DNA of 64,000 nucleotides. It comes from Caprella mutica (taxonomy: Eukaryota; Arthropoda; Malacostraca; Amphipoda; Caprellidae). The translations under genes and the position numbers were made by a program. The notes under the pieces were generated by a model. It was given only the letters and a program-made list of their open reading frames with translations. It was not told where the DNA came from and ran no database searches. Numbering within the stretch: the first letter of the stretch is position 1; each line of letters begins with the position of its first letter. Positions 21,901 to 33,900 of this stretch are shown here, one piece after another. The DNA lies in assembly GCA_947561585.1 (NCBI GenBank), contig CANNZV010002513.1, forward strand, positions 31,428-95,427, read 5' to 3'.

Positions 21901-24900
21901 AGAGAAAAGAGTCACTGTTATGATGTACTATCCAAGAAAAGAGTCACTCTGATGATGTACTATCAGAGAAAAGAGTCACTGTGATGATGTACTGTCAGAG
22001 AAAAGAGTCACTGTGATGATGTACTGTCAGAGAAAAGAGTCACTGTGATGATGTACTATCAGAGAAAAGTGTTGATGTACTATCAGAGAAAAGAGTCACT
22101 GTGATGATGTACTATCAGAGAAAAGAGTCACTGTGATGATGTACTATCAGAGAAAAGTCACTATGCTGATGTACTATCAGAGAAAAGAGTCACTGTGATG
22201 GTGTACTATCAGAGAAAAGAGTCACTGTGATGATGTACTATCAGAGAAAAGTCACTATGATGATGTACTATCAGAGAAAAGAGTCACTATGATGATGTAC
22301 TATCAGAGAAAAGAGTCACTGTGATGGTGTACTATCAGAGAAAAAAGTCACTGTGATGATGTACTATCAGAGAAAAGAGTCACTGTGATGATGTACTATC
22401 AGAGAAAAGAGTCACTGTGATGATGTACTATCAGAGAAAAGAGTCACTGTGATGATGTACTATCAGAGAAAAGAGTCACTAGGATGATGTACTATCAGAG
22501 AAAAGTCACTGTGATGATGTACTAACAGAGAAAAAAGTCACTGTGATTATGTACTATCAGAGAAAAGAGTCACTGTGATGATGTACTATCAGAGAAAAGA
22601 GTCACTGTGATGATGTACTATCAGAGAAAAGTCACTATGATGATGTACTATCAGAGAAAAGAGTCACTGTGATGATGTACTTTCAGAGAAAATAGTCACT
22701 ATGATGATGTACTATCAGAGAAAAGAGTCACTGTGAAGATATACTTTTAGAGAAAAGAGTCACTGTGATGATGTACTATCAGAGAAAAGAGTCACCGAGA
22801 AGATGTACTATCAGAGTTAACAGTATAAATGATTAGTTTTTAAATTGTATAATAAATGTACTTGGTACTTGAAAGTATTTTAAAAAGTACTTGGTACTTG
22901 TACTTTGAAAGTACTTTTTTATTTGAGTACTTGGGCAACTACTTCAAGTACATTGATTTACAAGTACTTGTACTTAGTACTTGAGTACTTTCGATGTACT
23001 TTTCGCCCATCTCTGCATAGGAATTAATTCAAAATCTCCCGCAATAAAATTAATGGTAACATAGGAATTAATTCAAGATCTCCCGCAGAGATCTCCAATT
23101 TCTAAAAATTCAATCAAAAACTCCCGCAGAGAGTCTTGGAAAAATGTTCCATATTCTGCAGACTGGGTTCTCAACTTCTCACCAGTCTGCAGAATATGGA
23201 ACATTTTTCCAAGACTCTCTGCAGGAGTTTATGATTAAATTTTTAGAAATTGGAGATCTTGAATTAATTCCTATGTTACCATTAATTTAGCTGCGGGAGA
23301 TTTTGAATTAATTCCTATGTTACCATTAATTTAGCTGCGGGAGATTCTGAATCTGCTACTGAGTCAGTGAGAGAACCGTCTCTCAAATTAAAATCTCTGC
23401 GGGAGAAGAGACACATTCTGCAGACTGGCGTTCTCACATGGTTGGCAAGCCGCAACCAGACTGTATTTCATGGTAAATTCACCGACTTGTCGGTGGAATT
23501 TTTCTGCATTGAATATAATATTCTGACAAAGTTGGTGGATTTTTAGCTATTTATTCCTAATTTCCTATGTCACAATTAATTTTTTTTTCTGTGGAAAAAC
23601 GGGGAAAATGTTGGTGGATCAGCCAAATTAATGGAAATTTATGATGGATTTTTTCAGCTTTTTCATAAAGTCAGTCCAGTCTGAAAAGTAGAGCTGGATT
23701 TGTGGATTTTGTGCATTAATTACAGACTGGGTTGGCAACCAGTCTGCAGAAGATGGGACATTTTTAACATTTTCTGTTCGAACAATCCTTAATTTTCTCC
23801 CATATATATATGTATTTTACTGAGAACAGAAGCCAAAATAGAAGATTTCTTGGAGAACAGTTTACCTGTTCCTGCAGGTCTGGGTTGGCAACAGCGCTAC
23901 GTGGATGTTTGGAACTTGGGGAAGAGTCAGTGACTGTCAGTCTGGCTTCAGATATGGTGCGTGGCGGCTGTGTAACTTAGCTCCGTTGCGTGTTGCGCCA
24001 TCTTGGATTGGCATTAGTTCTGTGATAAAGTAACGTTTCGTTACTTGCCTGAAGGCCAGTATGTATTTGGTGCACAAAATTCCACTGACTTTTTGAAAAA
24101 GCTGAAAAAATCCACCATTAATTTCTAGAAATTTGGCTGATCTACCAACATTTTACCCATTTTTCCACCAAAAATTAATAGTAACATAGGAGTAAATAGC
24201 TAAAAATCCACCGACTTTGCCAGAATATTATTTTAAAAGGAGAAAAATTATACCAACATGTCGGTGGAATTTACCACGAAATACAGACTGGCCTGAAGGT
24301 AGGCACTGGGCAGTGTAAGTACCTTTTTTGTACTAGCCAAGTAAAATAGTAACACTCATAAACTCTCCATATGTCTCTCCAGCTCTCCATAAATCCCCAA
24401 ATTTCTCTCCCAAATAATCAAATTATCATAAATTCTCTCTAAAATAACATTGTAGGTTAGGAGAAAATTAGATATTTCTCACCATTTGTAAAAAGGCTCC
24501 AAATAACTCACAAACTTGCCATTTTAATGGCGAGTTTGGACATGCTTTACTGCCTGGGATTTGAAAATCTTTGGAGACAAATTATCCTCAAAATGAAATC
24601 TTGGGAGACAGATTTGACACACTTTGCAGCCTGGCTAGTCTGCAACTGCAAAGCCAGACCGCAGAAACTGCTGAGTGAAGTGTATTCCAAGAAATCCTCT
24701 ATTTTGGGTTCTGTTCTCAGTAAAATACATGTAAATATCCAGGTAATAAAGCATGTGCGAACTCAGCATTTTAGTGGCGAGTTTGTGGCAGTTATTTTGA
24801 GCCCTTCAATTGCAAATGGTGAGAAATATCTAATATTCTCCTATGCTACAATGTTATTTTGGATAGAATTTATGATAATTTGATCATTTTGGAGAGAAAT

Positions 24901-27900
24901 TGGGTGAATTTTGGAGAGAGCTGAGGAGACAAATGGAGAGATTATTTTACTTGGGTAAATATAGGAGGAAATTAAGGATTGTTTGAACAGAAAATGTTGA
25001 AAATCTCCCATATTCTGCATACTGGTTGCAAAGTGAAAGTGTGGCAAATCTGTCTCCAAAATGACCAGAATTCTGCAAAATGTCTCCCACTCTGGAAAAA
25101 AGTGGTATTTTCCTAATCTGCAGATCGATAAGGGAGATGTGTGGGATATTCTCTCTGAACAATTTTGAATTACCCTTAATTCCTATGTTTACATTAATTT
25201 TGCTACGCACAATTGAACACTTGTTATACTTCTGAATTAATCCCTATATTTACATTAATTTTGCTATGAACTGAATAAGAAATCTCTACTAACCATTTTC
25301 CAGTTTCTGCAGACTGGGTCTTTTCTGGTGAATTAGTTACTCTGTTGGAGTTTAGCAAACCTTAAAATACAGTAATATATTTTCCAGACATTCTAAGGTA
25401 TTTTCCAGAGTAGAATGTCTCCAATAAATATATGTGTCACGCGCATTTGATTGATATCAATAGTTTGCATAGGCGCAGCCATCGGTCGATTGCTGCCCGT
25501 TTGAATGGTATGATTCTTACTAGTTTATGAATCTAATTGGCACATTTTATCGTGGGCAACAATCGACTGATGGTTACCCTATTAAATGTAATAATGAGAT
25601 ACATAAACTAACAAAATCCATATCATTCAAATGCGCAACAAGCGACTGATGGTTGCCCTATTAATTGTAATAATTAGATGCACAAACTAACAAAATCCAT
25701 ATAATTCAAACGCGCAACAATCGACTGATGGTCGCCTTATTAAATATGAAACAATTAAGTTAATGCATAAACTAGGAAAATCAGTCATTAATTCCTGCCT
25801 ATTGATTAATTCCAAGCTTTCCTACACTACTCTGAGACTTAGATTTCTTAATTTATTTTTGTAAGATAGGTAGCTAATTGAAATTATTTTTTTCAGTCCT
25901 TGTGGAAGAAGAATAAGAAGCAAGCCCCAACTTGTAAGATTTTTGGGTGACTCTATCGATTTGTCATCCTTTGACTATAGAACTGGAAAAATTAACCCTA
26001 TGCTGGTACGGAAGAAGAAGTGTAAAGGAGCGCTCTATGATTACAGGTAAAGTATCTATAGAAAAATATTTATTCAAGGTGTTATTGTTAATGGTATGAT
26101 AGTATAATTTTTTTCTTTATAGCTCTACCAATTCAATTCGAATATGTCTTATGTTTTCTGAAGGACTTTGCTCTGATTTAGATATATAGATTGATATTGA
26201 ATATTCAAATAGATTGAGGGATATTTTTTCATGTTATGAAGGGCCTAATGAGACATACTGGGCTTCTATATCTCATAGCTAGATAATTATAATGTTCTCT
26301 AGTGATTTAACTATTGATATTGATAAATTATACTATCTCTGGTTATGGATATAGATGAATTATGCATTAAAGTAAGAAAAAATAATTGATAGCTGTTGAG
26401 TAAAATTTTTTCAATCAATATAATCATTTACGATAGCTTCAACTGCTTTTTCTTATTACAAAAGAAAATAATGGGACTATTTTTAAAGGAAATAAAAGTT
26501 CATACAAACAGAAATATACAGCTTGTTACCTGTAAAGAGCTCTTATTTTGTCTGAGCTAATAATTATACTTCTAACCATGTGGCAAAACTCATTGATGAA
26601 CTTTTATTTTACACTGTTCTACAAACTTTCAACAAAAAAAAGTTGTACAGTTTTGGTTCCAAGAAGAATTAAATTTTTTAGAACTTAACAATTAGAAATA
26701 TTAAAATTTCATAGCGTTGACCTGGGTATTCCATCGCACTCAGAGTATCGGGGTAATTAATCTCACCTGTTTTTTAACAGTGAAGGAATAATAATTTCGA
26801 AAAACCAATTACACCATTAAAAATATCACAATTTCTTCTATAAATATGGTAACTTTCATTCATTTTTGTTCTATGAAAGTTTAAAATAATTTAGAGTAAG
26901 CAGTAGTGTTTTTTTTGCCCTATAGTAACCTTATTTCAGATTTTACTAAAATTCCGCAACTTTATCACTGGGTTGGACAATTATGTTTGAAGTCCCACAA
27001 AAATTTACATGAACACAGTAAAATATGCCATCAAAATTAAATATAAAAGTTTTTAAAAAATATGCACTAGGACGGTAGTTATAGCCTGGCAAGGTAGTGC
27101 GTTGAATTGCCCCAAATACAAAAAAGTGCATGGAGTAATTAATTGCACACATCATGAGGTAATTAATTGCACACATCACGGGGTAATTAATTGCAGTTTC
27201 CTTAAGAGATAATCAATGCATTCATACTAGGTTATACATATAAATGTTGAAAGTTCAGTTCATAATTATGTCATTTTAGTTAAAATAAATGTTCTGAGCA
27301 ATCAGATATGTTAAGTGTTGTATTTAAATACGTTTGGTTTTACAATTGAGATTTACCGTCTGAATTCCATTCAGTTCAGCCCTATAAGGTTTGAGTCATC
27401 TGCTTTGACACTGCCGTGAATCTGGCCCAATCTGCTATCTTACTGCTTCGAATCTACCCCGATCTGCTATGACACTTCAGTGAATCTGCCACAAACTGCT
27501 ATGACGCTGCTGTGAATCTGCCCCGAACTGCTATGCAGTCTTATAGCAGATTCATGGCAGTGTCATTGCAGATCAGAGCTGATTCACAGCAGTAGCCCAG
27601 AAGATCTGGGCAGATTCACGGCAGTGTCATAGCAGATTCACCGCAGTGTCATAGCAGATGGGGGTAGATTCACGGCAGTATCATAGCAGTTCGGGGCAGA
27701 TTCACGGCAGTAGCATAGCAGATTCACGGCAGCGGCATACAAGATTGGAGCAGATTCACGGCAGCGTCATAGCAGTTCAGGGTAGATTCACGGCAGTGTC
27801 ATAGCAGTTTGAGGCAGTTTCATGGCAGTAGCATAGCAAATCAGCGCAGTTTTTCAAGAGTAATTTTGGGGGTTTGTAATCATCCACCTGCAGGCCCTAT

Positions 27901-30900
27901 TAACCACTGGGGTTAATAATCATCCCCACTGCAATAAATTACCCCAAAAGTGTGAGGAAATTACCCCAATTTTCAGTAGCTAATAGTCAATCGCGTATTT
28001 TTTTATTAATAAATAACGAATTTGGTACACATCATTATCAAAATGTTATGTAAAGATGGTGTAAGTATGAAGTTTCTAACTTACTACCTTGCTTAGTTTT
28101 CATGCTAGATCAAAGTTTGCGGGATACTGCGATGGAATACCCCAGTCGACGCTAATAAAATTCCAAATTTAAATAGATACCATAGATATGCTCATGATTT
28201 TTGTGCAATATCAATATATATGCCCATGATTTTTGTGCAATATCAATATATATATATTAAAGTTTTTAATTTAAAATCTGACTCGGGTTAGAGTAAAGAA
28301 GGAAGAAATTTTTGCCTAGTTCAATAGACATAAAAATGGTAAGCATTCATAAATTATATAAAGTATTGAATTACTAAACATAAGCTACTAATTTTTATTT
28401 TCCATAATAATTCCTATTCAATTCTTCATTTCACAGTCGTGGTCTTCGAAATGACAGTTCATTGGTTCCCCCAATTCGTCAAACAGCTTCAATCTTCAAG
28501 CAGCCTGTGACTGTTGTTAAGACGCAATCCAACAGCTGTGTTAAGAATGATATTAAGCATGGTACTCAGATAAAGCCAAAGCAGGTGAGATGATATTTTC
28601 ATGAATGGTGGTGATAGTGATTAAATGATGTGGAATTGATAATATAGTAGTGTTACGTTAAAACCTGTAAGTAACTATTGCACAAATTGTTGTGAAATAT
28701 TTGAAGAAGTGATCTCCCACATAAAATATTGACTCAGCATTCTTTCCTGCATTAAACTAAGAGGAATGCAGAAGGCAAACCTCAGATAGATAAATCTAAA
28801 TAGAAAACTGAACATGTCTGAATGGTTAGATCAGGGTCACAAACTACGGCTTGCGGGCCACGACCGGCGCCGCAATGTCAGTTCATCCGGCCCGTAGATG
28901 ATTATTTAATTTGCTTGATATAAAATATTTTTACTTATGTAGCTAATTTGTTTATAGTGTGTGGTGACATTGCATTCTTCATATTTTCCTCACTCTGCGT
29001 AAGATGACCAAGTTAGGAAAACCATTTAATGATAGCAAATTTGCTTCTTCCATCATACACTCTTTGACAAATTTACTATCATTAAATGGTTTTCCTTGCT
29101 TAGTCATCTTATAACTAATCATTTAAGTTTGTCAAAGAGTGTAGGTATGATGGAAGAAGCAATTGACTTGGAGAAAGTCAATTTGATTGAAAGAATCAGT
29201 CTTTTGGCAAATGCTGTTGTGCGAATACCAGAAGAACTTGGAGAGAATATAGTACTATACAAATGGGAGAAAAAGCTATCAACTTGTTATGTTATTCTCT
29301 GGCACTGAATGAGTCCACTGATCACTCGAGTAGGTAAAATTTCTCGGGTTTATTCGTGGTGTCAATTTAATTTCCTAATAACAGAAGAGTTGGCATCCGC
29401 TTGCAGCAATGACAGCATGCATAGAACTACAACTGGAAAATACATTTTCATTGAAGTGAGGAAAATTTTGCAAGACTATAACTCAGTGGTTCTTAACCTT
29501 TTTGGAAGTACCGAACCCCACAAGCTCCAAATATGCATTCACCAAACCCTTGTAGTTGTAAAAAATAAAATGTGTTTTCCCCCTTCAAAATAAAAACATA
29601 TGTACATAACTATTATACTATAGTAAAAATGTATAAACCAGGTTAAGAACCACTGCTATAACTTCAGTGGGATCAACTACAATTAGAGCTCATTGATTTG
29701 AAAACAAAACTTACTTACCAAATGAAAAGCACAGAGACAGAAAACGAAACTGATGAAATTTCAGTTTTACAAATCTCTAACAATTTTTGCAGCTTAGTTT
29801 GTGAAATTCGGAAATGTGCACACCATGTCTAACGTCTGGTTTAATTATCCTTCTGCTAACCTGACAAACTTTTAATACTAGTTTGGAAATACATTTTTTT
29901 ATTAAAATGGAACTCTACACTTAGTTTTCAGTCTTTTTTTCTCCAGAGATTTCGTTCTGGCTTAAAAATATGAAACAGAATGATTATGTGGCCCCTGCTC
30001 GTCATACCTCCCAGTTATCCGGCTCACTTTGAAAAAAGTTTGGTGACTCCTGGCTTAGATCTTTAGAACATGTATTTTAACTAATGTGACGCAGAATAAT
30101 CAATTTAACTTTCAACAGGTGGAGGAAGTTAGCTGCATGTAGAAAATCTGTAATAAAATTTATTAACTGTAACCAAGAAATATTGTATAGTTGCTGATAG
30201 TAATTTAAATCTCAGTTTATTTACAATCTTTCAATAATACAAATTTAGATTATATGATATTGAAATCAGGCCATGCACATAATATCTAGTTCAATAATTT
30301 TTTATAATAGTACTATATAACAGGGCTGGGGAGCTGGCTCCGGAGCCCGGAGCTAGCTAATTTTGGCACTCCGGAGCAGGAGCCGGAGCTTAGCTGAATG
30401 TGTAAACAGCGGAACGGAGCTGGTGCTCTAACATTACAAGTAGCTCCAGGCTCCAGCTATTTAATTTTTTTTACCTAATACTCTTAAATAAAAGCACAAA
30501 ATTGATTAATATATTCTTTAATTGAAGAGTTACTGATTAAATAAACTACACCTTTTAACTTTGATTTAAAACAATTCTAGTTTAATTTAAAATAAATTAA
30601 GTTATATTTAAAATAAGTCAAGTTATATTTGAAATAGTTCAACTTAAATTTAAAATATTTCAAGTTCAATTTAATAAAGTTGAAGTTTAATTTAAAAATA
30701 AAATTTTATGGGCCCTCGATATCACACATAGGAAGCTCTGCACAAATATCATTATATTAGTAATGGAAGGGGATGAGATTATGAGAGAATTGGAATGAGA
30801 GTAGCGAGAAGTGAGTGAAATGAGAGAAGCGAGATGTGAGTAGTGAGTGAAATGAGCTGAGAGTAGTTAGAATCAAGTGAGATGAGAGAAGAGAGAGAAA

Positions 30901-33900
30901 TGAAATGAGAGTAGTGAGATGAGAGAAGTGAGTGAATTAAAATGAGAGTAGTTAGATGAGAGAAGTGAGTGAATTAAAATGAGAGTAGTGAGTGGATTAA
31001 AATGAGAGTAGTGAGAATTTAGTGAGATGAAAGAATTGAGATGAGAGAAGTGAGTGAAATGAGACAAGTGAGTGAAATCAGAGTAATGAGTGCACAAGAG
31101 AGTATTCATTAACTACTATCACTACTCTTCACTCATTACCGTATATATTACACTTAACAACTACAGTTGTAACGTTGTTCACTTCTCTCATTTCACTAAG
31201 TCTTCTATTTCACTCACTTCTCTCATCCAGTTCTCTCCTCCCTCAGCTCACTACTCTCATCCCACTAAATTCTCATCCCACTTCTCTCAATTAAACTAAG
31301 TTCTCTCATTCCACTCACTTCTCTCATTCCACTCACTTCTCTCATTTCTCTTCTCTCATTTCACTCACTTCTCTCGTTTCACTCACTTCTCTCATTTCAC
31401 TCACTTCTCTCGTTTCTCTTCTCTCATTTCACTCACTTCTCTCATCTCACTACTCTCATGATCTCATCCCCTCCCATTACTAATATTAGTGTGTAGAGAT
31501 TCCTAGGTGTGATATCGAGAGCCCATAGAATTTAATTTTTAAATCAAAACTTCATTTATTTTTTATTCAACTTTAACTTTTTTAAATTAAACTTGAATTG
31601 TTTTAAACTAAAGTTAAAAAGGTGTAGTCTTGTAAATTTTAGATAATCGTTCCGTTCGTTTTTTAGAAGAATCTTGAAATTAATTTTTTAATGTCAAAAT
31701 TCACTTTAATTTATTTGATAACTGTGGAGCAGGAGCCGGAGCTTTAAGTTTTAAATAGTGGCTCCGGAGCTGGAGCCGGAGTCTTCATTTACATTCTATA
31801 TAGCTCCGGAGCAGGAGCCAGAGCCAGCCCAATTATAGCCAGCTCCCCATCCCTGATATATAAGCTTCTCATAATTATTCAATTAGACACTCTAGATATT
31901 TTCTTTACCACATATTGTGACTTTAAAATGTTCTCAGTTGTTCTGGGAGAAGCGTCTGCAAGGTCTAGGTGCCACCTGCCTCCCCTCCCTCTCCCTGCCT
32001 GTACCTGAAGACATTGAGTTGCCTGCCTCACTCAGACCAGTTGGCCCTCAAGTCACCAGTCAGACGGTTTTACAGGTGAGTGAGAAATATTCTTTAGCAG
32101 CTGATGTCACCATTTGTCATACTGGATATAAATAAATAATACTTAAATATTCCAGGACGGTTTATATAAGTAATCTAATAAGTTTGACATGTAGCTATTC
32201 TTGATTCAGTTACTGGCTACAGCTCTTGACATCATTTTGATGTATTTTCTTGTTTCAGAGACAATACCCATGCAAAAAAAATGCATATACAAAATTCTCA
32301 GACTAGGACTATAAAATAATCATTTCTGATCCCCCTCATTGTCTCTAGGCTACCTCTAGGTAGGCCTTCTTTTTCTTTTCTTTTGTAGCATTTAGGCTTT
32401 TGTTTAGTTCGGCGTCCTTTTTCTTTAGCTTTACTTTGTATTTTCTGCCTTGTTCTATCGAAGGACAAGCAGACTGACTGTGTAGGTCTCTTATCCATTG
32501 GTAAGCAGACTGACTGTGTAGGTCTCTTATCCATTGGTAAGCAGACTGACTGTGTAGGTCTCTTATCCATTGGTAAGCAGACTGACTGTGTAGGTCTCTT
32601 ATCCATTGGTAAGCAGACTGACTGTGTAGGTCTCTTATCCATTGGTAAGCAGACTGACTGTGTAGGTCTCTTATCCATTGGTAAGCAGACTGACTGTGTA
32701 GGTCTCTTATCCATGGGTAAGCAGACTGACTGTGTAGGTCTCTTATCCATGGGTAAGCAGACTGACTGTGTAGGTCTCTTATCCATTGGTAAGCAGACTG
32801 ACTGTGTAGGTCTCTTATCCATTGGTAAGCAGACTGACTGTGTAGGTCTCTTATCCATTGGTAAGCAGACTGACTGTGTAGGTCTCTTATCCATTGGTAA
32901 GCAGACTGACTGTGTAGGTCTCTTATCCATTGGTAAGCAGACTGACTGTGTAGGTCTCTTATCCATTGGTAAGCAGACTGACTGTGTAGGTCTCTTATCC
33001 ATTGGTAAGCAGACTGACTGTGTAGGTCTCTTATCCATTGGTAAGCAGACTGACTGTGTAGGTCTCTTATCCATTGGTAAGCAGACTGACTGTGTAGGTC
33101 TCTTATCCATTGGTAAGCAGACTGACTGTGTAGGTCTCTTATCCATGGGTAAGCAGACTGACTGTGTAGGTCTCTTATCCATTGGTAAGCAGACTGACTG
33201 TGTAGGTCTCTTATCCATTGGTAAGCAGACTGACTGTGTAGGTCTCTTATCCATGGGTAAGCAGACTGACTGTGTAGGTCTCTTATCCATTGGTAAGCAG
33301 ACTGACTGTGTAGGTCTCTTATCCATGGGTAAGCAGACTGACTGTGTAGGTCTCTTATCCATGGGTAGCCAGACTAAATGTGTGAGTCTCTTATAAATGG
33401 ATGCATATTCTTGCCATCCATGCGCTGGGATGACACGGTTACCTGTGGTAGCTGAGTAGTCGACCTAGTGCTTGGAGCGTACTTTCACTGCTCCCTCTAC
33501 CCTCTTATACGAGGCCTTCTTCTCATCATGTCTTTTTGGATCACCTCGTAGTGGATTGGGGCAACTTTTAAACCCCGAAAAATTATGATAATATTCTCGT
33601 TTCAGTCACTGGCTACAGCTCTCCACATCATCAATGGTCCCATCACCGGTCAGACTGAGGGCAAACAGGATCTGCAGACCAACCCTGCTGTGTTTGTTAA
33701 TCCAAAGCAACCACTCATTGAGGTTAGAAAAGTGATATCTTTTATTTTGATTTCACTCGCCTTATTTAGCTACATAGTTTTTACAGCTTATGATAGCGCT
33801 TTGTCTTTTATTGATAATTGATTGTAAACTAATAACAAATTTCTTCTTGTTTAAATTAGTTTCAGTAAAACGCATTAACAATTTCTACTTTTATTTCAGC

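Larger units (their letters stand above)
20352..23430. mobile_element. Foldback element B, split by hAT-like copy A
   Basis: The left arm (20352-20474, continuing at 23016-23168) contains CAGTCTGCAGAATGTGTCTC, CCCGCAGAGATTTTAATTTG and TCTCCCGCAGCTAAATTAAT. The right arm (23182-23430) repeats these in reverse complement, ending GAGACACATTCTGCAGACTG. The turn lies near 23175, where CAGACTGGG and CCAGTCTG face each other. The hAT-like element at 20475-23015 sits inside the left arm with its own 8-bp duplication, so it came later. It is non-coding. Confidence 0.75.
28832..30052 (+). mobile_element. hAT element with decayed transposase (MBD2/3 intron 3)
   Basis: The left end CAGGGTCACAAACTACGG (28832) and right end AAGTTTGGTGACTCCTG (ending 30052) are inverted termini of the hAT type. 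The flanking octamers are GGTTAGAT and GCTTAGAT (7 of 8 equal), fitting an old 8-bp duplication. The interior contains a plus-strand transposase relic and a nested 172-bp MITE. A 40-base hairpin (ACCATTTAATGATAG and its complement) lies at 29003-29098. Confidence 0.8.

Noticed and set aside
21031..22818. CRISPR-like array
   Set aside because: Units are directly adjacent without unique spacers, and the array lies inside a eukaryotic transposon. The same holds for the arrays at 35217-36140, 42047-45601 and 46155-50770.
24527..24883. 118-codon frame
   Set aside because: It lies wholly within a foldback element, has no domain, and its sequence recurs in other repeat copies.
32298..33396. Long repeat protein on either strand (12-residue repeat)
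   Set aside because: It comes only from a 36-bp minisatellite whose length is divisible by three. It lies in an MBD2/3 intron, with no promoter, splice evidence or family match.
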